Notes under the pieces: generated by a model
Told to the model about the DNA's origin: nothing
The model's database searches: none
Seen by the model: only the letters and a program-made list of their open reading frames with translations
Shown here: in pieces, positions 1 to 9,300 of the stretch
Position numbering within the stretch: the first letter of the stretch is position 1
Layout: each line of letters begins with the position of its first letter
Position numbers and translations under genes: made by a program
Assembly (NCBI RefSeq): GCF_025685425.1
Contig: NZ_JAGTAS010000020.1
Location: 1-64,000 of the forward strand
DNA from: Terriglobus albidus
Lineage (GTDB): Bacteria > Acidobacteriota > Terriglobia > Terriglobales > Acidobacteriaceae
Direction of reading: 5' to 3'
DNA: 64,000 bases

Positions 1-47
1 AGCGTCGGTCGCTGTGACCGCAGGATGAACGGGTGCCGTCCGCCCGC

Positions 48-73
48 GGGGGAGACGATGCCTCGTCTCCCCC
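48..73. other. Strong intergenic hairpin
   Basis: An 11-bp perfect stem (48-58 paired with 63-73) closes a 4-base loop. Neither strand has a clear T-tract after it. It may be the terminator of a gene that ends before the window, or a repeat hairpin. The rest of 1-130 shows no coding signal. Confidence 0.5.
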
Positions 74-130
74 ACCACAACAGTCTCTTACAAACTGCCG
101 CTACCTCAGAGATACAAGGATGACACCCCT

Positions 131-172
131 AGATAACAAAGAAGAAGGGCCGGTTTCTACCGGCCCTTCTTC
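131..172 (-). terminator. Rho-independent terminator of msrA
   Basis: A perfect 13-bp stem (141-153 with 160-172) has a 6-base loop. Read on the minus strand it is followed by TTTGTTATCT, and it lies 32 bases beyond the msrA stop codon, so it fits an intrinsic terminator for that gene. Confidence 0.75.
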
Positions 173-204
173 GATTCGATGCTTGACTTGAGGGAGGCTG
201 ACGC

Positions 205-681
205 TCAGATGTGACAGGCGACCATGCCGCGCTTTTCGAGATATTTCTGGTGATACTCCTCAGCTTTCCAGAAAGTCTGCGCCGGCTCAACGGATGTCAC
301 GATGGGGCGTGGGTAGGTTCCCGAGGCGGACAGGTCGGCGATCTTCGCCTGCGCTGCTTGGGCCTGTTGCTCGGAGTGGGTGAAGATGACAGAACGGTAC
401 TGGGTTCCCCAGTCCGGTCCCTGACGGTTCAACTGCGTTGGGTCGTGCAAGGAGAAAAAGGCATCGAGCAGGCGATCATAGCTGATGCGGCTTGGGTCAA
501 AGGTGACCTGAACCACTTCGGCATGGCCTGTCCGGTCCGTGCAGACCTCTTTATACGTTGGATGTTCAAGGGCGCCGCCCTCATAGCCGACTGCTGTTTC
601 TAACACACCGGAGAGCTCATCGAAGCGTGTTTGCACGCCCCAGAAGCACCCGGCACCAAATGTTGCTTTTTCAATTGGCAC
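205..681 (-). CDS. msrA: Peptide-methionine (S)-S-oxide reductase MsrA
   Basis: MsrA reduces the S-epimer of methionine sulfoxide in proteins, normally in the cytoplasm with thioredoxin as donor. The product is 158 residues. The catalytic motif GCFWG lies at residues 11-15 with Cys12, followed by the family's EYHQ-type block ([12 protein letters not shown]) near the C-terminus. The open frame extends to 840, but the conserved domain begins just after a GTG at 681 that has AAAGGAA seven bases upstream, so I start there; this gives the usual family length and removes 53 residues with no family character. It is a single gene followed by a strong terminator. Confidence 0.9.
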   Translation of the reverse strand: MPIEKATFGAGCFWGVQTRFDELSGVLETAVGYEGGALEHPTYKEVCTDRTGHAEVVQVTFDPSRISYDRLLDAFFSLHDPTQLNRQGPDWGTQYRSVIFTHSEQQAQAAQAKIADLSASGTYPRPIVTSVEPAQTFWKAEEYHQKYLEKRGMVACHI

Positions 682-1122
682 TGCGGTGTTCCTTTCTACA
701 ACTACGAACACGAATAAGATGCCAGCCGAGTATGGTTTGTCATCAACAATCTGATGAAAAATCGAAAGATAGTAACCGGTAGTTCCAGTGTTAACAACAG
801 GTTGCGAGTTGTATGCACACGGGTGTACCCTGCCAGTCATCTGGGCTGCGCCGGACGTTGAAGACGTCCCGCTCTAGAACAATCGTCCGAATTTGAAGAC
901 GCTTTAGCCCGAAAGTTTGGTCACATCGAAAAGGCAAAAAACAAGCGAATCCGGGCAAATTCGTTTTTATGAATGATTCGGAATTCGAGGTTATGCCCGC
1001 CCACCCTAACTTCGTGAGGGTGGGGCACCCGGGCGGGGAAAGTACGTTAGTTGGGCTCCCGGGCAGGGAAATACATTCGTGGGGCGCCAGGGTAGGGAAA
1101 GTACCTCATTAAGCCGCTGGTT
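682..1122. other. Non-coding region with short tandem repeat
   Basis: No convincing gene is present. The first 160 bases hold the msrA leader. A weak A/T-rich hairpin near 940-970, with a T-run on the minus strand, could end rluB transcription. A GC-rich hairpin pairs 1000-1007 with 1017-1024. The remainder is the tandem repeat listed separately. Confidence 0.5.
1021..1109. repeat. Three imperfect tandem copies of a ~30-bp unit
   Basis: Units at 1021-1050, 1051-1079 and 1080-1109 follow the pattern TGGGGCnCCCGGGCGGGGAAAGTAC plus a short variable end. The GGGGCACCC part resembles hairpin repeats elsewhere in the window, for example near 13923 and 37991. The array ends just beyond the rluB stop codon. 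Confidence 0.7.
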
Positions 1123-2013
1123 TTAGCGCGAGCGGCGTCTGGGGCCTGCCGGCTTGAAGCTGGATCTTGCGCCAGGCTTGCGCTTTGGCTTGGCCGGTTC
1201 CTTCAGCTTGGCGGCCTCCGGAAGCACTTTCTTGCGTTCCACCTTGCGGCCCTGGCTGGCACGGCCCAGAGCAGTCACCTCGCCTGGTGTCAGCTCCCGA
1301 AACTCCCCTGGCTCGACGTCCAGGACCAGGCCGCCGTAGGCGATACGGCGAATCTTTTCGACGTGGTGGCCTATCTCTTCAAACATCTTGCGGAGCTGGC
1401 GGTTGCGTCCTTCGGTCAAGGTGACCGAATACCAGGGATTCTCGCCGCCGCGGGTCAGCGTGATCTCTGCCGGCTGCGTCAGCACACGGTTGCGGCGGTC
1501 GCCCTCCTGCAGGCGGCCGCGCTCGATCATGATGCCGCCGCGAAGCTGGTTCAGCGCCTGCTCACTGGGCTGGCCGGAGATCTTCACCAGATATGTCTTC
1601 GCCACACCGCTGGAGGCCTTGGAGAGCGCATTGGCCAGCTCACCATCGTTGGTAAGGATCAGCAGGCCCTCGGAGAGGTAATCAAGACGACCGACCGGAT
1701 ATAAACGCTCGCGTGGAGCCTTTGGCGATTTGGCCAGAAGCTCCATGATGGTCGGCCGGCCCTCAGGATCGGAGAGCGTGGTGACGTAGCCGCGGGGCTT
1801 GTTCAGGACAAAGTACCGGTGGCGCTCCGGACCGTGCAGCAGCTTACCGTCGACTCGGATGTGGTCGCGTTCGGGGTCGGCCTTGGTGCCGAGTTCGGTG
1901 ACGATTTCGCCGTTCAGGGTGACACGGCCGGTGAGAATCAATTCTTCCGCGGCGCGCCGCGAGGCGAGCCCAGCCTGGGCAATGATCTTCTGGAGACGTA
2001 CGGGCTCGCTCAT
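1123..2013 (-). CDS. rluB: Pseudouridine synthase, RsuA/RluB family
   Basis: Enzymes of this family isomerise a uridine in 23S (RluB) or 16S (RsuA) rRNA. The 296-residue product has an S4 RNA-binding domain at about residues 4-50 and the catalytic block GRLDYLSEGLLILTNDG at 108-124, with Asp111 as the expected nucleophile. The C-terminal 50 residues are Lys/Arg/Pro-rich, as is common for the RluB type. The ATG at 2013 follows GGGGAGGAT. It lies directly downstream of scpB on the same strand (57 bp apart), the usual scpB-rluB order. Assignment to RluB rather than RsuA rests on that context. Confidence 0.85.
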   Translation of the reverse strand: MSEPVRLQKIIAQAGLASRRAAEELILTGRVTLNGEIVTELGTKADPERDHIRVDGKLLHGPERHRYFVLNKPRGYVTTLSDPEGRPTIMELLAKSPKAPRERLYPVGRLDYLSEGLLILTNDGELANALSKASSGVAKTYLVKISGQPSEQALNQLRGGIMIERGRLQEGDRRNRVLTQPAEITLTRGGENPWYSVTLTEGRNRQLRKMFEEIGHHVEKIRRIAYGGLVLDVEPGEFRELTPGEVTALGRASQGRKVERKKVLPEAAKLKEPAKPKRKPGARSSFKPAGPRRRSR

Positions 2014-2070
2014 ATCCTCCCCATTATCGCCTGTCAGAGCACAAAGAAAGGAATAACCAATTCCATCGGG

Positions 2071-3345
2071 TTACGCGGTCTCGATGCCGGCAGCGCTCGC
2101 CTTCTCCTCAGCCTCGACATCCTCAGGTTCCGCGGCAGAAGCCGGAGCTTCTTCAGCTACCGCAGCTTCCTGAGCCTCCTCTATCTCGGCGGATATTGCG
2201 CCTTCGGAGGCTTCCTTCGATTCGGCCTCTGAAGACTCGGGGCTCTTCGGGTCCTCGGCTGTTTCTTCCGCGACGGTCTCTTCCATCGCAGCTTCAGATC
2301 CAGGGGCTTCCTGGGATTCGGCCGTCTCTGAAATTTCCGAGACTTCGGAGCCTTCCACGGACTCACCGCTGCCATCGGCCTGCGGCTCGGGGGCGGGAGT
2401 TTCCGGCGTTTCCTCGCCTGCACCCTGCGGCTCAACGTCGGGGTTCGGCGTGCCTTCCGGGTTGGGATTCGTGTCCATCGGCAGATCCTCCTGCTCGGCG
2501 AGTTCGCCGGCCATCTTCTCGAACTCTTCGATGCTGGGAAGCTCGGAGGTGTCTTTCAGGCCAAAGCGGAGCAGGAACTCCTTCGTGGTCTTGTAGAGGA
2601 TGGGGCGGCCGATCACCTGCTTGCGGCCGGCCGTGGTGATGAGCTTGCGGGTCATCAGGCCGCCGAGCACGCCGGCGGAGTCAACTCCTCTGATTTCAGA
2701 GACTTCCGCGGCCGTCACAGGCTGTTTGTAGGCGATCACCGCCAGCGTCTCAAGCGCGGGAAGAGAGAGCTTCAGCGCCGGCTTCAGGCTCTTGGCGAAG
2801 TCGCGGATGAGGTCGTGATACTCGGGCCGGGTGGACATACGGAAGCCGGAGGCAACCTCCGTAATGTAGACGCCACGGTCTTCATAGTTCTCCATCAGGG
2901 CGGCGATTTCGGCCTTCAGGAAGTCGCGCAGGCGGCGCTCGCGCTGCTGGGCAAGCTTCTTTTCATCGACCAGCAGAGGCTCGCTCTCGGAGGCAGCGGG
3001 CTCGGCCGGAGTCACCGATGCGATCTCCGCAGCTACCTCAGCTTTGCCTTCTTCCTGAGCCTGAGGTGCTTCACTCTCCTCTGCCGCTGCCGGGGCAATC
3101 GAAACGCTCTCGGCGTCCTGCGGGGCAACAGCTTCGACAGCCTCCGGAAAGGTCTCGATAGCAGCCTCCCCCGCAGCCGGCGCAGCCGCCTCCTCAGCGA
3201 TGGGGAGCTCGGGCTGCGCTGCGGCGGCGTCCTGCTCCGCCAGCGCCTGTTCGAGGTCGGGACCGAGAAGAGTGATCAACTGGGCGAGCGTAACCGGCTC
3301 TTCCGCAGCGTAGATGATGGCTTCGATCTTGGCTTTAAGGCTCAT
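2071..3345 (-). CDS. scpB: Segregation and condensation protein ScpB with long acidic insert and tail
   Basis: ScpB is the kleisin-associated winged-helix subunit of the SMC-ScpAB chromosome condensation complex. The first winged helix begins at residues 3-30 and resumes at about 127-180 (RGVYITEVASGFRMSTRPEY); the second occupies about 185-265 (KPALKLSLPALETLAVIAYKQP). Between 36 and 125 there is an Ala/Glu/Pro-rich insert, and residues 285-424 form a Glu/Ser/Ala/Pro-rich acidic tail. The total is 424 residues against roughly 180-270 for typical ScpB. AGGAA precedes the ATG. No scpA is visible upstream; the next gene is a trans-sulfuration enzyme. The fold assignment is secure; the role of the extra segments is unknown. 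Confidence 0.9.
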   Translation of the reverse strand: MSLKAKIEAIIYAAEEPVTLAQLITLLGPDLEQALAEQDAAAAQPELPIAEEAAAPAAGEAAIETFPEAVEAVAPQDAESVSIAPAAAEESEAPQAQEEGKAEVAAEIASVTPAEPAASESEPLLVDEKKLAQQRERRLRDFLKAEIAALMENYEDRGVYITEVASGFRMSTRPEYHDLIRDFAKSLKPALKLSLPALETLAVIAYKQPVTAAEVSEIRGVDSAGVLGGLMTRKLITTAGRKQVIGRPILYKTTKEFLLRFGLKDTSELPSIEEFEKMAGELAEQEDLPMDTNPNPEGTPNPDVEPQGAGEETPETPAPEPQADGSGESVEGSEVSEISETAESQEAPGSEAAMEETVAEETAEDPKSPESSEAESKEASEGAISAEIEEAQEAAVAEEAPASAAEPEDVEAEEKASAAGIETA

Positions 3346-3421
3346 TTCCTGTCCGTGACAGTGTAAATGGCGGGATTGAGTGGATTTCTTGGTCTTTTAT
3401 TTGTTCACTACCTACATCGAG

Positions 3422-3463
3422 GCTGAAAGCGGTGGGAGCAGCGGGCTTCAGCCGCTGGACACC
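3422..3463. repeat. Partial copy of the GGTGGGAGC dispersed repeat
   Basis: GGTGGGAGCAGCGGGCTTCAG begins at 3431 and matches the left end of the four full elements at 36441, 40285, 60335 and 62358. No right end is present, so this is a fragment. Confidence 0.6.
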
Positions 3464-3498
3464 AAGAGTGTAGGTTCTCGAATTCGTCGAAATACCCG

Positions 3499-4623
3499 TT
3501 AGAGGCTTTGCTCGAGGGCAGCGATCAGGTCGTCCGCATCTTCGATCCCGAGGGACAGGCGGAGCAGGTCGTCCGGGATCGAGCGGTCGTGTTCGGCGGG
3601 GACGCTGGCGTGCGACATTGCCGCCGGAATGCTGATGGTGGAGTTTACCGAGCCGAAGCTGACAGCGATCTTGAGCAGGTCCGTCTGCTCGGCGATGCGC
3701 TTTGCCGCGGCGCGCGAGCCGGCGCGGAAGGTCAGCAACGAACCTGGACCATTCGCCTGGCGGCGCTGCAGCTCGTAGCCGGGATGCGACGGCAGTCCCG
3801 GATAGTTCACCTCGGCCACACGTGGGTGCGCTGCAAGAAATTCCGCCACCTTGCGCGCATTCGCCTGCTGCGCGTCGATCCGCAGCTTCAATGTCTTGAG
3901 CCCTCGCAACACCAGGTAGCAGTCGAACGGACCCAAGGCCGTTCCCTCAGCGTTCTGCAGAAAGTAGATCTCCTGCGCCAGCTTGTCGTCTTTTACGACG
4001 ATGACACCGCCGGTGACATCCGAGTGTCCGCAGAGAAACTTTGTCGCCGAGTGCAACACGATATCGGCGCCCAGTGTGAGCGGATTCTGCAGATACGGCG
4101 ACATCACGGAGCTGTCGACGCAGACCAGAGCTCCATGGCGATGGGCCACCTCAGCAACGGCAGCCAGATCCAGAATGCGCAGCAATGGATTGGTGGGCGT
4201 CTCGAGATAGACGAGCTTTGTCCTGGGGGTGATGGCACGGTCCAATGCCGCGAGGTCCTGCGCATCGACAAACTTCACGCTCAGGCCGGCCCGGCCAATC
4301 ACCTTACCGAAGAGGCGTGACGCTCCGCCGTAGAGATCGTAATCAGCGACGACCTCATCGCCGGCGGAGAGCAGATGCGTCACCGTGGCGATAGCGGCCA
4401 TGCCGCTGGCAAATGCGAAACCGCGCGTTCCCTGCTCGAGCGCCGCTATCTGGTCTTCCAAGACCTTGCGTGTGGGATTACCGGAGCGGGAGTAATCAAA
4501 CTTCCCGAAGGCATCCGCCTCCTCCTGCGCAAAGGTCGCCGTCTGGTAGATCGGTGTGGCGGAAGGGCGCAGCGGATCGCCGGGAGCAGCGTCAAACTGA
4601 ACCAGCTTTGTTCCGAACTTCAC
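3499..4623 (-). CDS. Trans-sulfuration family PLP enzyme, cystathionine beta-lyase-like
   Basis: This is a Cys/Met-metabolism PLP-dependent enzyme of 374 residues, a full family length. The PLP-binding lysine is expected at Lys195 in SATKFLCGH, and the cofactor phosphate region is the FASGMAAI segment (71-78). The DSSVMSPYLQNPL stretch (170-182) resembles cystathionine beta-lyases, which make homocysteine from cystathionine, but beta- or gamma-lyase activity cannot be told from sequence alone. The start is a GTG whose last two bases overlap the TGA of the upstream gene (GTGA, a 4-base overlap), with GGGAG six bases upstream, so the two genes are translationally coupled. Confidence 0.8.
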   Translation of the reverse strand: MKFGTKLVQFDAAPGDPLRPSATPIYQTATFAQEEADAFGKFDYSRSGNPTRKVLEDQIAALEQGTRGFAFASGMAAIATVTHLLSAGDEVVADYDLYGGASRLFGKVIGRAGLSVKFVDAQDLAALDRAITPRTKLVYLETPTNPLLRILDLAAVAEVAHRHGALVCVDSSVMSPYLQNPLTLGADIVLHSATKFLCGHSDVTGGVIVVKDDKLAQEIYFLQNAEGTALGPFDCYLVLRGLKTLKLRIDAQQANARKVAEFLAAHPRVAEVNYPGLPSHPGYELQRRQANGPGSLLTFRAGSRAAAKRIAEQTDLLKIAVSFGSVNSTISIPAAMSHASVPAEHDRSIPDDLLRLSLGIEDADDLIAALEQSL

Positions 4624-5801
4624 TCCTTGCTCCCAAAGACGGCGGCGAAGGCCTGCTCGAAGTCAGCGATGAGATCCTTTGGCGCCTCAAGACCGACCGA
4701 GAGGCGGATCAGGCGGTCGGAGATGCCCAATGCCTCGCGGGCTTCGCGCGTAAGATCGCAGTGCGATGCCGTGGCCGGATTGGTTGCAAGCGTCTCCACC
4801 GAGCCGAGGCTCTCCGCGCAGGTGCAGAGTTTGAGTGCGTTCATGAAACGCAGTGAATCTTCCGTGCTGGCGTCGAGCTCAAAACTCAGCATGCCGCCGA
4901 AGTCCTTCTGCTGCGAGGCTGCCAGTGCCTTCTGCGCGAAGGAGTCGAGACCCGGATAGTTCACCCTGGCAACACGCGGATGCGCTTCTAGCCATGCCGC
5001 AATCTGCTTGGCGTGATTGCAGTGCACGGCCAAGCGAGCCGGCAGGGTCTTAATGCCCTGTAACGCCAGCCACGAGTCGAAGGGCGTCTGGATAGAACCG
5101 ATGGTCTTGCGGACGAGGCGCAGGCGCTCCACCAGCTTTTCATCGTTGGTCGCCAGCGATCCGCCAATGGTGGCATTGTGGCCGTCGATGTATTTCGTCG
5201 TCGAGAGCATGGAGACATCCGCGCCCAGCGCGAGGCAGTCCTGCAGCAGCGGCGTGAGGAAGGTATTGTCCACGGCGACGAGGATGTTCTCGTGCTTGTG
5301 CGCAACCTCGGAGACACCGCGGATATCGGAGATCTTCAGCGTCGGGTTCGCCGGCGACTCCAGAAAGATGAGCCTTGTGTTCGGTTTGATGGCGGCTTCT
5401 ACTGGCGCGGCGCTGGAGGTATCGACATAGCTGTACTCGATACCGAAGTTGCCCAGCACCTGGTGGAAGAGGCGCATGGTGCCGCCGTAGATCACATCCG
5501 AGAGGATGACGTGATCGCCTGCTTTCAGAATCGCCATACACAGGGTGTGAATGGCTGACATGCCAGACCGGAAACAGAGTGCAGTAGCCGTGTTCTCAAT
5601 CGCGGCGATGGCCTGCTCCAACGCATTCACCGTAGGGTTCGCGCCACGTGAGTAGCCGTATCCCTTGGTGACGCCGACACTCTCATGGATATAAGTCGCC
5701 GTCTGGTGAATGGGAAAAAGGATGGAGTTGGACTGCATCTCGTAGGAGCGATTGGAGTGAATAACGAGTGTAGATGGATCGAAGTCTGGGCGTTCTGACA
5801 C
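4620..5801 (-). CDS. Trans-sulfuration family PLP enzyme, cystathionine gamma-synthase/lyase-like
   Basis: This is the second Cys/Met-metabolism PLP enzyme of an overlapping pair, 393 residues. The Schiff-base lysine is expected at Lys203 in STTKYIDGH, and YGYSRGANPTVNALE is the N-terminal family block. With the downstream beta-lyase-like gene it could form the cysteine-to-homocysteine route of methionine synthesis; that pairing is inference. An ATG at 5831 is in frame, but a GTG at 5801 has AGGGAG seven bases upstream and starts close to the conserved domain, so I prefer it. It is the first gene of the operon. Confidence 0.8.
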   Translation of the reverse strand: MSERPDFDPSTLVIHSNRSYEMQSNSILFPIHQTATYIHESVGVTKGYGYSRGANPTVNALEQAIAAIENTATALCFRSGMSAIHTLCMAILKAGDHVILSDVIYGGTMRLFHQVLGNFGIEYSYVDTSSAAPVEAAIKPNTRLIFLESPANPTLKISDIRGVSEVAHKHENILVAVDNTFLTPLLQDCLALGADVSMLSTTKYIDGHNATIGGSLATNDEKLVERLRLVRKTIGSIQTPFDSWLALQGIKTLPARLAVHCNHAKQIAAWLEAHPRVARVNYPGLDSFAQKALAASQQKDFGGMLSFELDASTEDSLRFMNALKLCTCAESLGSVETLATNPATASHCDLTREAREALGISDRLIRLSVGLEAPKDLIADFEQAFAAVFGSKE

Positions 5802-6316
5802 GGTATGCTCCCTATGTTGATTGAAGCACAAGACGCTTGAATGGGGGTGTAGCGCGGGTTGGATGGGGAAAGACGGGGGTTGAAAGGAAGCAGTTGCCGG
5901 TTAACAGTTGCCGGTTGCCAGTTGGGACTGGGCGGACATAGCTGTTGGGGCTAACATGCCAGATCTCGGCGTGACTGAGTGATGGGCGGCCAGCTTGTCT
6001 GGGCACCCTCGGCACAGACCGCAGCGGCTGAAGCCGCTTTCTCTTTCCGGTTCGGTACTGCATGGCTGAAGCCATGCCCTTAAGCAAAACGGATCGCGGG
6101 CAGCGCGATAGCACTCCTTTCGCAAACAAAAGGAGTGGGTGAGAAGCAGGTCATTCGCTTTGCTCGGGATGACAAGTTCGTGGGCACGCCCTCCCACATC
6201 TCGGCCTAGCCGAGATATGGGGCACCCAAATTTGTGGCACTCAGATTGTGGCTCAACGGAAAGGCCGGCGGTTCGCCGGCCTTTCCAACTAGCAGCCAGG
6301 AACGAGCAACCAGCAA
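5802..6316. other. Repeat-rich intergenic region
   Basis: No gene is supported. The region holds a cluster of AGTTGCCGG repeats at about 5888-5925, short GCTGAAGCC-type hairpins (6030-6085), a TCGCTTTGCTCGGGATGACA-like repeat (6148-6175) that recurs near 20413 and 62520, a GAGATATGGGGCACCC repeat near 6212 that recurs near 37983, and a strong hairpin (listed). A 170-residue minus-strand frame across it is made of repeat sequence and has no family character. Confidence 0.6.
6258..6286 (-). terminator. Hairpin downstream of the propeller-amidohydrolase gene
   Basis: A perfect 12-bp stem (6258-6269 with 6275-6286) closes a 5-base loop 31 bases past the stop codon of the minus-strand gene. There is no T-tract, so it may be a transcript-stabilising hairpin rather than an intrinsic terminator. 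Confidence 0.45.
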
Positions 6317-6319
6317 CTA
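6288..6319 (-). repeat. TAGTTGC-family repeat that supplies a stop codon
   Basis: Read on the minus strand this is TAGTTGCTGGTTGCTCG followed by a degenerate second unit ending CTGCTAGTT. Its first three bases (6319-6317) are the TAG stop codon of the propeller-amidohydrolase gene. The same repeat family occurs at about 5888-5925 and 30404-30493. Confidence 0.7.
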
Positions 6320-9300
6320 TTTCGCTGGGCACATAGTTGCTCCTGTGGTCAGCTTCTCGAAGGGAGCTGCAATCTCCGCCACTGAACGCAGATGTCCGTT
6401 GGTCATGACGCACTGCACGTTGGTGACGTCGTTGATATTGGTCAGCGGGTTGCCGTCGACGATGATGAGGTCCGCGAGCTTGCCCTTTTCCAGCGTGCCC
6501 AGATCCTTGTCCAGCAAGGCAGCCTTGGCGGCGATGCTGGTCACCGTCTCCAGCGCCTGCCAGGGTTGCAGGCCGTACTTCACCTGGCTGCGCAGATTGA
6601 GATGCAATGAGGTGGAGGGCAGGTCCAGCGGTGAGTCGGTTCCACCTATGTACAGGCCCTTGCGATCGAGCACGCCCTTCACCGTGGACTCCTCGCGCAT
6701 GACGCGGTCTTCGCTAGCCGTTGAAGGATTCTTCACCGCAGCGTTGCGCGCATTGACGAGGCGGTTCTTTTCCCAAGGCGGAGCGATGTTGTAACGGCTG
6801 TCATCGGCCATCGCAGGCCAGTTGCCGATGATGGACTGGTTCAGCAGCGTAGAGATAGTCCACATGCCGGACTCGGCCTCGAGCTGCTGCACATCCGAGT
6901 AGCTGAAGCCCGTCAGAGAACGGGAGTATGCCCAGCCAGTGCGAGCCGTCGCCGAGACGTGGCTCATGCCGTCGTTGCCGATCGCCACCGCAGGCAGCAG
7001 ATAGTGCGAGGCCGTCTGCACTCCCATGACGTTATGCGCGAACTCATCGCCTTTCTTCATCCAGCTATAGGGCAGGCGCACATAGAGCTTGAGGAAGTCG
7101 AAGTCCAGGGCGTGCAGGCGCTGAAACTCGCGCTGCAACTGCGCTTCGCTGGTGGTTGCGATCATCATCGGGTAGTAGACGCGTTCGCCATCGACGGCCT
7201 CACCCGTAGCGAAGAGACGCGGGCCAACGGCAGCGCCGGAGACGAAGGCCTCTTTCTCTTCCACAGCGCGATAGGCATTGTCTGCCATGTCACGGAGCGT
7301 GGTGATACCGTAGGCCATCCACAGGCGGCCCATGCGATCGCCGTAGTAGATGGAGTTATCGGAGTTCGGGTGCGCATGGTTCTCCCAGAGGCCGGGCAGC
7401 ACCGTCGAGTTCGGCGCGTCGATCGCCTTCGCGCCAGCAGGCACGGGCTTTGCGCCATGCGGTGTGACGGAGACCACGCGGTTGCCGGTCACCAGCACGT
7501 CAACGTCCGTCCGGACGTCCGGACCGCTTCCCTTCCAGAACCTGGCGGCATGAATCACGGTCGAGCCGGTGGGCTGCTCCGGCGTGTACTTCAGATTGAC
7601 AGCCACAGGTGTAATGGCTTTGGTCTTGCGATCGATCAGCTTCAGCTTGCCGTTGTTCAGATAGAGAAGCTTTGATCCATCGCCGCTATAGGTTGGCGCA
7701 TCGGTCACCTCGTTGTTCAGCGGCTCAGCTTTACCTGTCGGGACGCCGTTCTCATCCACCGGCATGGTGTAGAGCACGTCGCTCATGACGAAGGCCATCT
7801 CCTTGCCGGTAGGCGAGTAGATAGGCCCATCTTCCGTACGCGTCGTCACCGACTCAAACGGAGCCGGCTTATGCCAGGTCTGCTTCTTGGTCGCGATGTC
7901 GACCAGCAGGATATCGCTGGTGCCTTCGCGGAAACGCTTGGTATACGGATGAATCGTCGCAATGGCCAGGGTCTTGCCGTTGGTGGTGAAGCTGGCGCGG
8001 CCCGGGAAGAAGGTCGCCGGTGCAACGATCGAGTCCTTGCCGGTGGCGATCTCCGTCAGGTGTGTCGCTCCGGTCTGGTCCTGCGAGGTAAACCACTTGC
8101 AATCGGGCGAGAGCGCTGGGAAGATCTGCGCCGTGGTCTTCGAGGGAGACGGGTGCTTCTCTTCACCGGTCTTCGGATCGAGCAGGTAGACGTTCTCCAC
8201 TCCATCTTTGTCTGAGACGTAAGCGATCCATTTCCCATCAGCCGACCACATCGGCCCCTGCTTGTAGAAGCTATCGCCGGTCAGCGCCTTGGGAACCGGA
8301 TTGCCAATCGTTAGCAGATAGAGCTGATTCAGCGCAACGAACGCAACCTGCTTGCCATCCGGAGAAAGCGCCGGACCGTAGAGACCGAGCGCCTGGCGCG
8401 GCAGCTTTGAGTCGAAGCGGTAGTCCTTCGATTTGAAGATGGGACGGATGGACTTGATGTCAGCGGTAAATGGGATCTCCGTCTCTGTCTTTGCGGAGAG
8501 GTCGGTTTTCACCAGCTTGCCGTTGGTGGTGTAGAGCAGCGACGTTGGCGAGATCCACGCTGCCTCAAAGGGAAACGCGTCATCGTATTTGCTGGAAACG
8601 GGCTTGCCATCAACGATGAGCTTTGAAGGAAAGAGCGTCTGTCCTGAACCGGAGAAGTAGATATACGCCAGCTTGCCGTCAGGCGAGACCGAAGGTGAAT
8701 CGATGCGGCCGGACTTTACCTCGACCAGGGTCTTCTTTTCGAGGGTCGAAGGATCAACCTGGATCACCTGGCGGCCGGTCGCAACCCGCAGGCCCGGAAT
8801 TATCTCTTCATCGACGGCGGAGACATAAACGATCTTGCCATCAGGCGTCCATCCAGGTTCGTACTCGTCGTTCGTTCCGCTGGTGATCTGCTTGGGTTCT
8901 CCGCCGTCGATGCCGACGGTCCAGATGTCATAGGAGCCTTTGAAGTCGCGATCAGAGGCAAACGCGATCGTCTTGCCGTCAGGAGAGATGCGCGGCTCGC
9001 GGTCGTCGCCGTGGCCGGAGGTCACCTGTTTCAGTCCGGTCCCGTCCGCATTCATCTTCCAGACATGGAAGGTGCCGCCGGCGTACGACTGAAAGACAAC
9101 GGTCTTGCCGTCGGGCGCAAAGCCCGGATAGGCCGCTTCATCCGTAGGCTGCGTAAGCTGCTTCGCTTTGCCGCCCTCGATGCCCAGAGAAAAGAGCATG
9201 CCCTGCAGATCGAGGATGACGGTCTTGCCATCGGGCGAGACCGTCGAGGCCATGTTGGTGCCTTCATGGATGGTGATAGTCCGGTTTTTGGGAGCGGAGG

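Noticed and set aside
5802-5900. Possible SAM riboswitch ahead of the trans-sulfuration operon
   Set aside because: The ribosome-binding site is very close to the start and no SAM-I or SAM-II pattern could be found.
5901-6413. 170-residue minus-strand open frame
   Set aside because: It runs through repeat sequence and into the end of the amidohydrolase gene in another frame; no family pattern or start signal.
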